Shown: piece after piece, positions 1 through 12,639 of the stretch | Position numbering within the stretch: position 1 is the first letter of the stretch | Layout: the number at the start of each line of letters is the position of its first letter | Source of the DNA: Dermanyssus gallinae | Lineage: Eukaryota > Arthropoda > Arachnida > Mesostigmata > Dermanyssidae | NCBI GenBank assembly: GCA_003439945.1 | Contig: QVRM01001749.1 | Coordinates: forward strand, 67,001-131,000 | DNA: 64,000 nt | Direction of reading: 5' to 3' | Notes under the pieces: model-generated | Database searches by the model: none | What the model was told of the DNA's origin: nothing | The model's input: only the letters and a program-made list of their open reading frames with translations | Position numbers and translations under genes: made by a program

Positions 1-260
1 GGGTGACGAGCGATCGAATTGACTTCTCCCGCATCTCACTACCGAAAGCCAAAACTAGCGGAGGAAGCGGGGGTAGTGGAGGCGGAGGAAGCGGGGGCGG
101 AGCCAGCGGAGGTGGCGGCGGCGGCGGCAGCAGTAGCAACAACAACAACAACAATAACAACAACAACAACAATAATAACAACAACAACAACAGTAACAAT
201 AATAACAATGCCACCAGCAAGCAGCAGCAGCACCATCATCACCATGACTCGTCGGTACAG
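1..260 (+). CDS. Tip60: Tip60/KAT5 histone acetyltransferase, 5'-truncated exon (end of chromo barrel and linker)
   Basis: The window opens inside a coding exon. The first bases complete a Trp codon, followed by VTSDRIDFSRISLP, which aligns with the last strand and helix of the Tip60 chromo barrel (human WVTHERLDLKKIQFP). After this the reading frame runs into a low-complexity linker: a Gly/Ser tract, an Asn tract of about 25 codons broken by Ser, then QQQ and HHHHH. Two phase-0 donors are possible, after 254 (TCG|GTACAG) and after 260 (CAG|GTTCGC). Both join in frame to the next exon, so the choice changes only two residues. The linker between chromo barrel and MYST domain is poorly conserved in the family. 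The Asn run is coded by AAC/AAT repeats and may vary in length. The start codon lies upstream of this window. Confidence 0.82.
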
Positions 261-351
261 GTTCGCGCCCACATCACATCTTTATAATCAACGCATACCC
301 AGACATTTTAAAAGTTTTACCTTGTCGTTGTTTTGATCATTCTATATATAT

Positions 352-383
<32 letters not shown>

Positions 384-432
384 GCGAATCAGTTAAACAT
401 GTTGTCGAATCGGCTAGTATAGATAGAGTCTT

Positions 433-479
<47 letters not shown>

Positions 480-815
480 GCATATTCTATTCGTTACGTT
501 ACCGTATAGAATCTGTTTGTTCCAGATAGAAACCTTTCTTTATTCTTGTTGGACACTTTTTCAGAATGGTATAATGTATCCGGCTAGTTTGGTGTCGTAC
601 GGGGGCAGTATTATTACGTATTACGTATACTGTTATTACAGTTGTAATTTAAAGAACAGGTTACTCGATGTGGTATCAATTGTCCGCAGAAATCGACTGT
701 CATCACCCATGTTCTTGACGTGTGCTCACCGAGCGATGAATTTTCTGCTAGCTGACGTTCACGTTCCTGTCGTCGCTTGTTGTGTTTTGCTTGTGTCACA
801 CTGGGCTGCTTTCAG
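261..815 (+). repeat. Tip60 intron with two (TA)n arrays
   Basis: This intron separates the linker exons. It holds two dinucleotide arrays, about 342-383 (one AAA interruption) and 435-478. The acceptor CTGCTTTCAG ends at 815. No other feature is seen. Confidence 0.7.
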
Positions 816-1031
816 AGTACGCTGCTATCGGCGGGAGCCGCAGCTCCCCTTGGCAGCGCTGCGATATCACGCCCCTCCAGTCCTGACCTCTCGGCTCTAT
901 CTGCTCCGGCGACCCCCGAGAGCTGGCCTGGCGGCGTTCACAGCAATACGCCGACAACAAAAGAGAATGGCATGGTTGCTCAGAAGGGGAGCAATCGAAA
1001 GCGGCCCATCAAGATGGACGAAGACTCACAG
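816..1031 (+). CDS. Tip60: Tip60/KAT5 linker exon
   Basis: This 216-bp exon is flanked by a good acceptor (CTGCTTTCAG|AGT) and donor (CAG|GTCTGT), and both junctions are phase 0. It codes a Ser/Ala/Pro-rich linker beginning STLLSAGAAAPLG, including SRPSSPDLS and APATPES, then a basic SNRKRPIK stretch followed by MDEDSQ. The human protein has a similar RKRKSN...DEDSQD order just before the MYST domain, which supports the assignment although the rest is divergent. The SRPSSP and ATPES motifs look like proline-directed phosphosites (inference). The basic patch could be a nuclear localisation signal. A second reading frame of 211 codons overlaps this exon on the same strand but lacks family similarity and is treated as a shadow. 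Confidence 0.8.
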
Positions 1032-1556
1032 GTCTGTGTTAGCATCACAGAAATCTGTTCTATCGACACGGTTACTTGGGAATAATCGAGACGCCGTAGG
1101 GAAAGCGTACAATCGTAATGCGGCCAAGAATACGCACATTATCTTTGTTTAGAGCGTCGTGTGGCGCATCGAAACACTGATTGCATAAATAAGAATTTGT
1201 ATATATATATATTGCTCGCGTTGGTATACGCGATTCGGATAGTAAGTGGTACATTCTCAAAACTAAACGAACACTAATTTGAGTATGTTTTCGATAGTTG
1301 CATTTAATTTAGTGTGCCAATTACCATGCAGTGGAACGTACAGCATTGGATAACAAGTCGTTGCACTACCACTTTTTCCGTGAAAAGGATGAAACCAGAT
1401 AAGGGGTTGTGAAGACAACGTTACACATTAATTGTATGTTATACTCAATTTGAGTGAAATTTGCAGAATTTGCTTGAGGTATATATAAACAGAATACTGA
1501 CGATAGTTGGGCTTGAAATAAATACGGCTTTTGCACTTTGCTGTTACCCTCTTCAG

Positions 1557-1708
1557 GACGGCCCGGTGGCGAAGCAGCAGGCCACAGGGGCTCCTCCAGC
1601 GCGGCCATCGGGATCGGGGTCGCTCGTTGCTCACAATGACAGCGACATCATCACGCGGATGAAGAACATCGACATGATCGAATTGGGAAGATACCGCATA
1701 CGACCCTG
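1557..1708 (+). CDS. Tip60: Tip60/KAT5 exon leading into the MYST domain
   Basis: The acceptor is TACCCTCTTCAG|GAC and the donor is CTG|GTGAGTG, splitting a Trp codon in phase 2. The exon codes [11 protein letters not shown], then [19 protein letters not shown], then [11 protein letters not shown]. The [21 protein letters not shown] segment is the conserved N-terminal edge of the Tip60 MYST domain (human [24 protein letters not shown]). The split Trp codon is completed by the G at 5383, giving the family-typical [10 protein letters not shown] junction. That fixes both splice sites unambiguously. Confidence 0.93.
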
Positions 1709-2669
1709 GTGAGTGACAGACAGTGATACACATACACACGCATACAGAGACGAAGAAAACCCCCCAAACACATCTTCTATTGACGAACAAAAAATCCCGC
1801 ACACACATATATAGACAAAAAACGACAGCAACTGCACAACCTATATTAATAATGTATGCATCAAGTGTAACAACAAAAAGCGTTGTATCAAGCTAATCGT
1901 TAAGCTTTGCGGTTTCCCCCCCTATATTGCAAATGCTACTACTAATTCTAAATGGAGAGCGTGTTCTGTGACCTCTGATGGACATAAGCGTAGAACATTG
2001 TGCCCATGGGCCGACCCGGGGAGACTACATAGTCGATCTTGTTTCAACTACATCTCCAAAAATTATTGCCAATATAGCTGTTATTGTTCCACTAGTTGTT
2101 ACTAAGTACAGAATAATTGTATTTGATGCGATTTTTCTAGCCGCGAAATATGAAGTGGCGACTGCTGGATATGATGTTAGAGCATTAGGGTTGTTGACAC
2201 ATTGGGATTTGAGCAACCACCAACGGATTTTTACCAACCATTTTTGTTGCCAAATTATTCCTACTGAAAAAGAAATGCGTCTTAATCCGACCGATAGCAT
2301 GCTCATCATGTCTACGCAGGTCAGCATAAGAAATAACACACGACCGCTCACACAGCGAATAGACGACCGACAGTTGGGGTTCTCGGTCATTTACAGGGTG
2401 GGGACAGCAGTCTATACTGCTCGCTCTTTCTTGGCCTCCAGGGCTTGCTACATACTTGCTCAAGCTAGATTTTTCAAATGTTTTCAATACAGTAAAGAGA
2501 GACTACTTGCTATGGACAGTCAAGGACTCCACCTCAGACATGTACCTTCATGAGACATGATGTTGAGTCCTCATATAAACGTTTAACTCGGTCTGTAACG
2601 CCTGACTCAATAATATTGCCCGAAACAAGTATACAACAAGTTTTGTCTAGCAGTTAACTGAAGTAATCG
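1709..2669 (+). other. first part of the last Tip60 intron, no recognised feature
   Basis: The intron starts GTGAGTG. A 191-codon open frame at 1978-2553 has no recognisable domain and overlaps equally long frames on the other strand, so it is not called. No repeat partner was found within the window. Confidence 0.5.
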
Positions 2670-4140
2670 CTCGAAGGCCCGCTTAACATGTGTTACTTGG
2701 ACGATGGAATACTGGCAGGCAAGAGCTCCGCAATCGTTACTGACTTAGAAAAGTTTATTCCTTTTGAGAAGGTAAGCAGCTTGGCCCTGAACCCATACGA
2801 ACTTTTCGTATGGAATGCCAATGCAGATTCAACAACCTCCGAGATCACGCACAGGTTACCGGGCTGCAAGTTACTTAACGCGGACGAAGTAGAGCTCCTA
2901 GGGATATCCCTACTTCATGACGGTGTCCCCCCCCGTGTTGCAGAAGTGGCTGGGTAAACTGAGTACCGCTTCAGAGCGCCTTCGAGTGATAGGATACCAT
3001 GCCTGCTGAGGTGCTTTTACTCAACCATACGCCTGATGCATATTCTGAGAGGTATCGACCTTACTAACACCCTTTATCTTACTCAGAGACGAGCAAGCTA
3101 AGGCGCTTCAATGATCATATAGCCGAAACGATAACGAACCTAATCGAACTAGATGATACAGCCAAACGACAGCCTTTTTTTACCAATAGCTAAGGGGCCC
3201 TTTGCTTACCAAGCCCGGCGATATTTACTACCACTCCTCAGGTTTCTGGCAGGGTCTGTGACCTCCATGCGTGTAATTCACCACCATGCGAGATCAAGTC
3301 ACGAGCAGCTTGGTTGAGGTTCTTGGAACTTCGCCAAAAGACATCACATTTCAGGGCGAATAGCCGTCCTTGCTAGCCGACCTCGTGTACGTTATAATCA
3401 AGCCGGCAATGACTCTACTAGGGCTCGGCATAGGGCAACCTCTGCAAAACATGCAAGCAATTGGCTACACGCCCAACCTACCCAGTGCATCATTTTGAAT
3501 CTTAATGGGGAATGTCACTACAAAAATATATGTTGGCCTCCGACTCGGTATGCCGATTTTTCACCCTCACATATGCCGATGCGGGGGGCCGATGGGCATT
3601 AGAGCTCACCACGATCTATCCTGCGCTCTCTAACAATGACACATTAGCAAGGGCCATGAGAAGTCGTGGTGATGAGGAAGGTAGGCTACCCAAGAACGTT
3701 GGAACCACTGGACTAACCAGAAACGACGGAAAGCGTCCCGAGGGGATGACTCTCATCCCTTTTTAGTGAGGTCGGATTTGTATGGGACGCCCCGTAACCG
3801 ACTCATTTTCTCCCTTAATAGTCGATTTCGGTTTGCTTAAAGCTGGCCATGCCGCGACCCTAGAAAACAACAAGATGAAAGAATAGACGATTTGACAAAA
3901 GCCCATAACTTCAGCTCAGTGGCCTTCGAGACCTTGGGACAACCGGACCTCCTGACTGAGAAACTACTTATTAAGTTAGGCGAACATTTGAAGATATATA
4001 CGGGGGACAAGAGAGCCGCACAATGATTACGCCAAAGATTTTCCATTGACGTCCAGCGCGGCAAGACATCTCTATTTTAGGATCGCTCACCGAATGGTGC
4101 AGACCAGGGTTATTCTAAGCTTACACGTTTACTCAAACAA
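2670..4140 (+). mobile_element. decayed RLE-type (R2/R4-group-like) LINE, sense, inside Tip60 intron
   Basis: Fragments of one retrotransposon ORF lie in order with stops and frameshifts. At about 2685 is CYLDDGILAG, the reverse-transcriptase catalytic YxDD box, followed by the LNP motif (LALNPYE) and the LLGISL block. Near 3715 is TGLTRNDGKRPEGMTLIPF, equivalent to the RPD segment of a PD-(D/E)XK endonuclease. The C-terminal segment is at 3890-4130, where DKRAAQ, LRQRFSIDVQRGK and ILGSLTEW appear around two stops and a one-base frameshift. The same C-terminus recurs open at 62165. The copy lacks its 5' part and is not functional. The clade is inferred from the domain order RT then RPD-type endonuclease. 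Confidence 0.75.
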
Positions 4141-4534
4141 AATTGTAATATGAATTGATGATTAAAAATGGGCATGAAATACTTAAAGGGATAACAAAGC
4201 ATTATACTATAACGGCATCAAGCCGAACCTTGTCACTGTTAACTGAGATGACTACTTCGGCGGTTGCAATGGTGTTGAAGATGCACAGCCGTTTTGTTGA
4301 TTAGACTCAAGTAAATCCAATGGCAAATTAGCGGCTGGAATTACATGCGTTCTCTAAATCCATTACGGCAGAGCTTTCCTGATGTCGAAGCGTATGTTGG
4401 TAAACTAAGAATGGAATCCATAGTGCCACGTATTCTCGCAGAATCACAACGCTTTAGGATATTAAGTTATTTTACAGCTATGAGACTAGATGCAAGCGAG
4501 ACTTTTCGTTCGCACACTTCGAGCCTAGTTTAAT

Positions 4535-4732
4535 ACCGAGCAAGGTGGCTTAGTGGCAAAAGCCTCTGCCTTGCATTCGGGAGGCCTGGGTTCGGGACCC
4601 AGATTGGCCACTCCTAATTTGGTTTTCATGGTTCCCAAATTTAAGCAAGGTGAATGCCGGAGTGAATTAAAAATCGACCATGATCGAAAAAAACGGGGAG
4701 AACAGATGTCTCAATAAAAGACATTGTGCATT
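4535..4732 (+). mobile_element. tRNA-Ala-derived SINE, sense copy in Tip60 intron
   Basis: The head looks like a tRNA, with A box TGGCTTAGTGG and B box GGTTCGGGACC. The anticodon region CTTGCATTCG resembles tRNA-Ala(TGC). A unique body with TTTAAGCAAGGTGAATGCC and GGAGTGAATTAAAAATCGAC follows, then AACGGGGAGAACAGATGTC and TCAATAAAAGACA. The same head and body are found reversed at 44730-44922 and 52232-52420. It is not a real tRNA gene because no acceptor stem closes and the body is conserved between copies. Confidence 0.85.
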
Positions 4733-6190
<1,458 letters not shown>

Positions 6191-6890
6191 CAGTGTTTCG
6201 ACACTGAACATGCTAGCCGCCAAAGGAAGCAAGCGTCCGTCGCTCGCCACGTGCTAGGTGGCGTCGCTGTGCGACGAATGCTGGTCGTCGACGAAGTCGT
6301 CATGAGGCCAGAGAGAGAAACGCTTTGCAGAAGCTCTCCTCCGCGTACTCAGATCCCCAGTGCGTAGTCGCATGCTAGCATCGGCCGCTGCCTATCGCCG
6401 CGTTCTGCCACCATGGCTATTGCTGCTGCTGCTGCTGCTGCGTCTACTGCCGTTCTCATTTGACGCGCGGTTGGTTTGACTGACATCCGTCTGATTGGTT
6501 TCGACGAAGTGTCCCCGTAGTAGAAGTCCAGAAGAGGAGGACAACGAGAAACAAGCAACCAACGAGGCGGTGCCGTTTCGATGGTGTGGTTGGTCTTGTG
6601 TGCTCAGTTGGCGACTCACAGTTCGGCGCTCCGCAGTGCGGAGCGCCGGCCGGCATCGTCACCCCAGACCGACCGGCCAGCGGTCCCTCGCTTTGTCTTG
6701 CGAGCCCCCACACGATTAGCTGGAGGGTGACCTACCTACATTCAGAAACTGATCGGAGGGAAGAAAAGCGAGCGCAACGAGGTTGGGTTGTGGCTCGTTA
6801 GAGGGTTTTAGGCTTTGTACAAATAATACAAATAATGAGAATATTTGCGTGGTAAGTCTGTAAATAAATTGTGAATTCTCGTGCCCTGAT
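6191..6890 (+). other. Tip60 3' UTR
   Basis: About 0.7 kb of non-coding sequence runs from the stop codon to the first good poly(A) signal. It contains a (GCT)n run at about 6420-6440. The 3' end is inferred from the signal at 6863. Confidence 0.6.
6863..6868 (+). promoter_or_regulatory. poly(A) signal AATAAA for Tip60
   Basis: AATAAA is followed by a GT-containing stretch (GTCGGGTCGTTAG, then TTAGTTGTGCGG). It is the first canonical signal downstream of the stop codon. Confidence 0.55.
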
Positions 6891-7407
6891 GACGGAGGTC
6901 GGGTCGTTAGTTAAACGTAGAAGACCAACCAAGAGTTAGTTGTGCGGCATGACGTGTGTTCGTCACCTGTAAGTATTGGCATCTAGTCTTAGGGAGCCGA
7001 AGTTTGAGCGACGTCTGTCATATTGACGGTTGCAGTTCATCTGAAACATTTACAGTATTACATATTCTCCTCCTACCTCTATTCCTTAAATATCCACGAA
7101 CGCACCTTATCTGCAAAATTTAGATAGAGGCCCATTCAGGAGTAATATGATCAGTGTCTATAAGTGCAATACATATTAATGGTCCTTAAGCAGACACGTT
7201 ATGATTTGATGTGTCTGATGAACTGACAATACATAGTTTGAGCATCAACGCTGGATTGCTCATGTACAATTTATACTAACGGTGAACGCCATTTTCATAA
7301 TGATCTGATGACGCTGGGAAATTGTTGGCTGGTAATGCATTAAATTGGCAAAGAGCTCTACACTATTGCGCTATATATATATATATATATATATATATGC
7401 TCATACA
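6891..7407. repeat. intergenic DNA with a (TA)n array
   Basis: No gene is seen. A (TA)n array lies at about 7372-7398, directly before a SINE fragment. Confidence 0.6.
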
Positions 7408-7450
7408 AGGAAACCATGAAAACCAGTTTAAGAATGGCCGGTTCAGGTAC
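7408..7450 (-). mobile_element. short fragment of the tRNA-Ala SINE body
   Basis: GGAAACCATGAAAACCAG and TTTAAGAATGGCCGGT match the body/head junction of the SINE copy at 52232-52420 (AAACCATGCAAACCAATTT, then AAGAGTGGCCGGTCTG) in the same orientation. The rest of the element is missing. Confidence 0.5.
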
Positions 7451-8798
7451 TGAGCTCTATGTTTAAGCACATTTTAGTGATGATGAAGCCGCTTTCGTAG
7501 CAGTGAAATTCAGCGCATAGCATATCTGTTCATGCAGGTAACATTCAGATAGAACACTTATGTGTTCAGCTCTATCCTTTTAAAGAATGTTGAGCTTGAT
7601 TAAGACAATTTTGCAAGCAGTTTAAGAACAGACGAGCATGAATAATGGCAAGCGAAACACATATAGCACAGAATTACGTAGAGTGTTCGTGTTAAGACAG
7701 ATAATACCTACTAGTACCAAATCCCTTTTTGCCGTTGATAATTGCTGCATCACCAGATATTTATCTTCATTCAATATTCATTTACATCCTATAAAGATGT
7801 GCAAGTTTTACCATTATCCTTCTGCGTAATCGGCAGGTCTTTAAACCGTTTGACAACCTCCCAAGAAGCTGTATCTTTCAGCAGAGTCTTGGCAAGCGCA
7901 GCGCGGGTTAGCTGAGTTTGTAAACCCAGGGTCAGTACTAGGCGCCAGTCATGGAAAAAGGTCGGGCATATTTTGACTTCGTAATAACACTAATGACATC
8001 GTGGCTGTCCGCCTCGTGTAGTGATCACTCGTTCATGATGCCTATTAAGGCAAGGAGGCAGGCATCCAACTGATATCTCAGGGTGGGTATTGATCACTTG
8101 GCCAGATAGCTGATATTGTATGCCTACCTCCCATAATCCGGTCATGGAGCCAAGGGAGTATTACTATTGGGGGTTTATACAGTCTGACCAACTTTCATTT
8201 GGCTAGGAAGGCGCCCGCAGCACGCGCAATTCGCGCGCATCTCGGGAGTCACGCTGCTTTTGCAAAAAGGGTATAAAGGACAGAGTATGGGGCGCCCACG
8301 CCGAGGGAGGGCGGCTACTGCAACTGGGTACTCTGTAGGTTCGTGACGCAGCTCACGAACCCGAGGGGATGCTACGGAGGGCTGGGCCATAGCCTTTTGC
8401 GAGGTATCCTCATCTCAACCACCCGATGGCGCATACGTGTCTCCGTAGCGTGCGACGAGCGCCCTCCAGCCGCGTCTTTCCGCGCACAATAGCGTCTAAA
8501 GCCCAGACGCTGTTACCCGTGCGACAGCATCCTCCATCACATGACCGACAAACAAGACCGCATGGTCAAGATCGTCTAGTTTCCCCCTACGCGCAGAGCG
8601 TTCACGTGTCCACCTACGAGTTTCCAATCCGTACTAAGAGGTTTGGAACTGGCCGCGGCCCGTGAGGACCTGGACCAAAACGTATGTAATTGGCTCCTTG
8701 CTCCGCCCGTCATACAAGCTCCGGAAGTCCAGTGTACGACCGTGTACAGTTCGCGGTTCTTCACGGCTTCGAGTTAGAGCCTGGCTGGATGTCATAAA
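7451..8798. other. intergenic, no recognised gene
   Basis: The first half is AT-rich and the second half (8170-8780) GC-richer. Several short open frames of up to 88 codons overlap on both strands and none shows a domain. Confidence 0.5.
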
Positions 8799-8890
8799 AT
8801 CTAGATTTAGTGGGTTTATTAATCTCGCACTGGTCACGGCTGGCTGACGGCGACGCGTGTGCACCATGCATATCCGAAACCTCCGATATA
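8799..8890 (+). repeat. dispersed repeat B, copy 1
   Basis: The segment from TTTAGTGGGTTTATTAATC through GTGTGCACCATGCAT to CCGAAACCTCC is closely matched at 58838-58925 on the same strand (TTTAGTGGGTTTGCGAGTC, then GTGCATCATGCATTCCC, then AAAACCTCC). Confidence 0.6.
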
Positions 8891-9719
8891 AACAAAGCAC
8901 TAGGCGACATGCCTCAAGGGCATTGTCGGTTTCGCCGGTGCCGAAGAGATTCTTGGTTTTCCCGCGTTCTATAGGAAACCAAAAATATTTTATAAGTTGC
9001 GCAGGGTTTGCCGGTTTATAAGTGACGTTTTGGCTGGAGCCGCTGCGCAGTCATGGCGTGCTCATACTGGACCTACCTGGGCTTTCTGCAGCAGAAGAAA
9101 GTAGCAGCAGGACAACGTTCACTCAATATGATTTAACAATCGAGGAAGAGGAAGTAACTTCACCCAGACATGATTCGTGTCTGCGCATGACATTGCCCCA
9201 GTTTTTTTAGAACGGTGGGCTAGCCAACATTAGCCCCAAGCCACCAGTGGTCGCCAACCAACCAACACTAAGCACAAATGGGTTCGACTATGCTTATAAC
9301 ACCCCCCCCCCCCCCCGCTACTTCCCCCATTAACTTTCCACGTCCGGAAAGAGGAGCGTTACTTATAAGGACAGACGTTGACGAAAGATCTCAGCCACTT
9401 GTAAGTAAGAGTGCGGGCTCTGTTCTGGTGCCCTTTAGAACTTGATTGTCTGGTCGTGATCTGCGCTCTTAGGGACTTCTAAATAGTAGCAGCATACAAC
9501 ACTATATATACAACACTACATCCACATCGTTAATCCCTCTAATTTGAATATTAGTAAACAGTACATCCGCCGACCGAAAAAGAGCATAACTAAAACGATA
9601 AGAAGCCAGTTTCCGGCCTTCTCTACCCCATATCTTCTAACGCTATATTTGATTGTTCTCATTATCGCAGGCTTACTTATTCGGCGTACGATTTTTAGTT
9701 AGCAGCGGCCAGACATACA
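8891..9719. other. intergenic, no recognised gene
   Basis: This contains a poly(C) run at about 9303-9317. No coding or repeat structure was recognised. Confidence 0.5.
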
Positions 9720-11110
9720 TTTTATTGCATGGCGATATATGGACGGCTTCTTCTTTGCTAAAAATTGCACAGCCATTCCAGTGGCAATTATTTCCACAAG
9801 CGGACTGTCCGCCTGGTGTCCGACAGTATCTCAAATGAGTTCGTTGAGTTCATCCGCGAGTGCGCGCACCTTTGGTATATTTGGTACTGTACAGATCGAT
9901 AGGTTCACTCCTCGCTCAATGCACATGTTTATTACCCCCGTTGTATTTGTTGTTGGTGCTCGTCGGTGGCGCTAAGTAAATCGTTCAGTTCGCCTTGCTA
10001 TATCTCCATTCTCGCACCTTTGTTTGCCTGAAGCCACTTTTCTGTTTCGTTGGCGACGTCATTGGCCTTCCTGTCGCTGAAATTGCGAATATCGACACTC
10101 CGTTTCTTATCTACTTCCGCCAAGAGTGCATCCTTATATCTCTAGACCCGGGAGTCTCCAATAACAACTTCTCACCATACCGTCTCTGTTTATTTGGTCA
10201 CTTTCTTCCAGGGCTTCTCTTTTTCGTTGTTGTTGTTGTTGTTGTTGTTGTTGTTGATGTTGCTCATCTATCTGTATATTCGCGACCATCTGCATCGCTA
10301 TGCGCGCCTCTGCTCGTGAATCCTCTGCTCCTGTTTTTGCTTGTCGCAGTGTCGCTTTCAGCTTATTCATTTCCTGCGCGAACTCATCCTTAATCTTTTG
10401 GTAGAAGACGTTGCTAAATTGCGTTTACCTCATTAAGGATGTTCGTCTCGTCACCCTCAGCAGCCCTGATGTTGTTGTTCGGATGCCGCTGTATCGAGAG
10501 AGTCGACTTGACTTGTGTGTTGGTTTCCTTCTCCTCCGCAGCTGCCGTCGGTTTACAATGTGCGCCGGTCTTGTTTTTGTTGGTCTGCGCATCTAGCTCG
10601 TCCTCCGCCAGATTGTCTACTATTTCACTTATCGAGATATTTTGAAGACTTAGGATTTTGAAGGCCGATAAAATCTATTTTGTTGGACATTTTCGTGACG
10701 ATACCGGTTGATATAGGGGTGTCAATATTCGGAGGTTGTTGGTATTTGCCTCGTGGCTCGGTTGTTTTCTGTAACGGGGTGTCTGTACTATCAATTTCAA
10801 TTCTACAACGACCGCACTCCCATTTCATGATCGCAGCGCTTTTCATAGTTGCGCGCCTTTTTGGGTGCGGCCTATTTATCGTAGGCACTCATCAAAGTGG
10901 CACTGGTCTCGGTCAGAACACTTTACACCTCTGGTAGCCCTGTCTATATTCTTGTCACCTTGGGCGCACAGTTTTGTCTTGTTGTTACGATCGTTAAACC
11001 CGGTGCTGTTGTATGCTGCCAGTTTCTTCCTTAGCACCAGGCAGTGCCTAACGGCGCGCATCTGCCTAGTTACCCAGAAATACCTTGTATGCAGAATATC
11101 TTCTGAATAC
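9720..11110 (-). mobile_element. decayed CR1/L2-like LINE ORF1: PHD finger, coiled coil, esterase
   Basis: Read on the minus strand, three domain remnants follow each other with frameshifts and stops. First is a degenerate PHD finger: CAQGDKNIDRATRGVKC, then DQCHFDECL, then WECGRC, with one zinc ligand (GVKC-DQWFH-type Cys/His) lost. Second is a charged, Gln-rich coiled-coil segment: KLKATLRQAKTGAEDSRAEA, followed by a poly-Gln run coded by the TTG repeat at 10223-10257. Third, at about 9960-9850, is CIERGVNLSICTVPNIPKVR and ADELNELI, which resembles the late part of an SGNH/GDSL esterase. A PHD finger plus esterase is the known ORF1 layout of CR1-like non-LTR retrotransposons. No RT part was found next to it, so the copy is truncated and inactive. 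Confidence 0.65.
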
Positions 11111-11280
11111 ACCGACTGGCTCACAGCACGAAATGAAGACAAAAAATTGCACATTTTTTGGGAACTCGAACCGAACGTTCATTAAGTAATCCGTAACAGT
11201 TTTTTTTACTTACTGTTAAAAAGTAAACAATACGAACACACGTAGATGAGTGTTTTATTAATGTTCTTGACTTTTTCAAG

Positions 11281-11313
<33 letters not shown>

Positions 11314-11729
11314 CATGCATTAATTGCCGGCGCATCTTTTTAAATGACATTGCGCATATCTTTCGTATTGTTATTTAGTAAGATTTTCTCTACGCTTGCA
11401 ATAAAATCAAGGTGCATATAATTTGAGAAAATGTAGCAGTCTCAGCGGGTATACGGGCCAGGAGATTAACTCGTCGAGTTAACTCACCCGATCCTAACGA
11501 TAGAGTAGCGTAAATGCTTTTCATTATACATCTAAAACATATGGACATGATAATCCGTACTACGGCTATAGGAATGCTATATTAGAGAACCATTATGATT
11601 AATTATTACTTGCTATTCCTAACGTAACAAACTTTGGTTGGTGTGTCATCCCTACAATATGATATAGTCAGTTTTTAGACTGTTGATATTATACCTTGTG
11701 TGGCACCGTGATATATATGTCTATATAGA

Positions 11730-11784
<55 letters not shown>

Positions 11785-12054
11785 ATTCGAAGAGATATGC
11801 CAGCTTCGGTGGCGCACATGTGTTCTGTGCTTGGTCATTGCACACTATTGCAAGGATTTGTTAGTAAAATAGGCCCTCAAAAAATTCAACATTTCCGAAC
11901 AAAGTTAGAAAGACTAAATTTAGGCTTAAATGCCAAAAACGGGTAGTCCTATTGCGCCCTGCATTAAATTGTGTAGAAAGCTTTTATTTGTTGTTGTAAC
12001 CCATGGCAACCTAGATTATGCTTTGAACAACAGCGCTGTCACACTTCCCTACTT
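11111..12054. repeat. AT-rich intergenic DNA with (TA)n arrays
   Basis: (TA)n arrays lie at about 11282-11310 and 11732-11781. No gene was recognised. Confidence 0.6.
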
Positions 12055-12400
12055 TGCAACTCCGGCAGTGTGATTATGAGCCAAGCGGATTAAACCCTCG
12101 AACTGCTTCTTGAACAGGGGAGTTAGCTACTCATGCTGAGAACACGTGTTCTCTGGTGTTGTACCTGTCGAGGATGAGAGATCCCCTTTTCCTCGTGATG
12201 TCGCGTTTGAATTGTTATAGACCGATTTATCCAGGATGCAGCCCTCCAACTGCGACGTCGATGCCACTAGCGCGAGGCGATTCCACGTGCACAAGTCACA
12301 AGATCTGGAAGACCCATTCCTTCTTTTAATACCGGTAGAAGTGCCTATGCCTTTGAATCATTGTTGGAGCTCCAAGTTAAGCAAACGTTCCACTATCGTC
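12055..12400 (+). repeat. dispersed repeat A, copy 1 (unclassified)
   Basis: The block holds GATTATGAGCCAAGCGGATT, then AGAACACGTGTTCTC, GATGAGAGATCC, ATGCAGCCC, AACTGCGAC and ATACCGGTAGAAGTGC. It is matched in the same order at 18830-19182. Conceptual translation gives YEPSGLN and YLSRMRDP in both copies, so it probably derives from a coding mobile element whose type is not recognised. Confidence 0.6.
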
Positions 12401-12639
12401 ATATGTAAGGATATTTATTATGCCAAAGATACATGCAATCTATGTATATTTGGCAAAGAGTGATTAAGAGTCATGTGTCTCGTATCAACTGTGCCGAAAG
12501 TTCCGATTAAGTCATCTTTCTGCCATACTTCCTGATAAAACTCGAAGTTTGACTTAGTCTACCTTGCCTAGTATGTCAAAATATTCGAAATCTTTAAGTG
12601 ACTCTTGCCGTATCCTATATATGTATACAATTTTCAGAA
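12401..12639. other. intergenic gap
   Basis: No feature was recognised. Confidence 0.5.

Noticed and set aside
517..1152. 211-codon plus frame overlapping the Tip60 linker exon
   Set aside because: It has no family similarity. The overlapping frame with proper splice sites continues Tip60.
1978..2553. 191-codon plus frame in the Tip60 intron
   Set aside because: No recognised domain. Frames of 121 and 100 codons overlap on the other strand.
4535..4615. Functional tRNA-Ala gene
   Set aside because: The acceptor stem does not close and the conserved non-tRNA body shows it is a SINE head.
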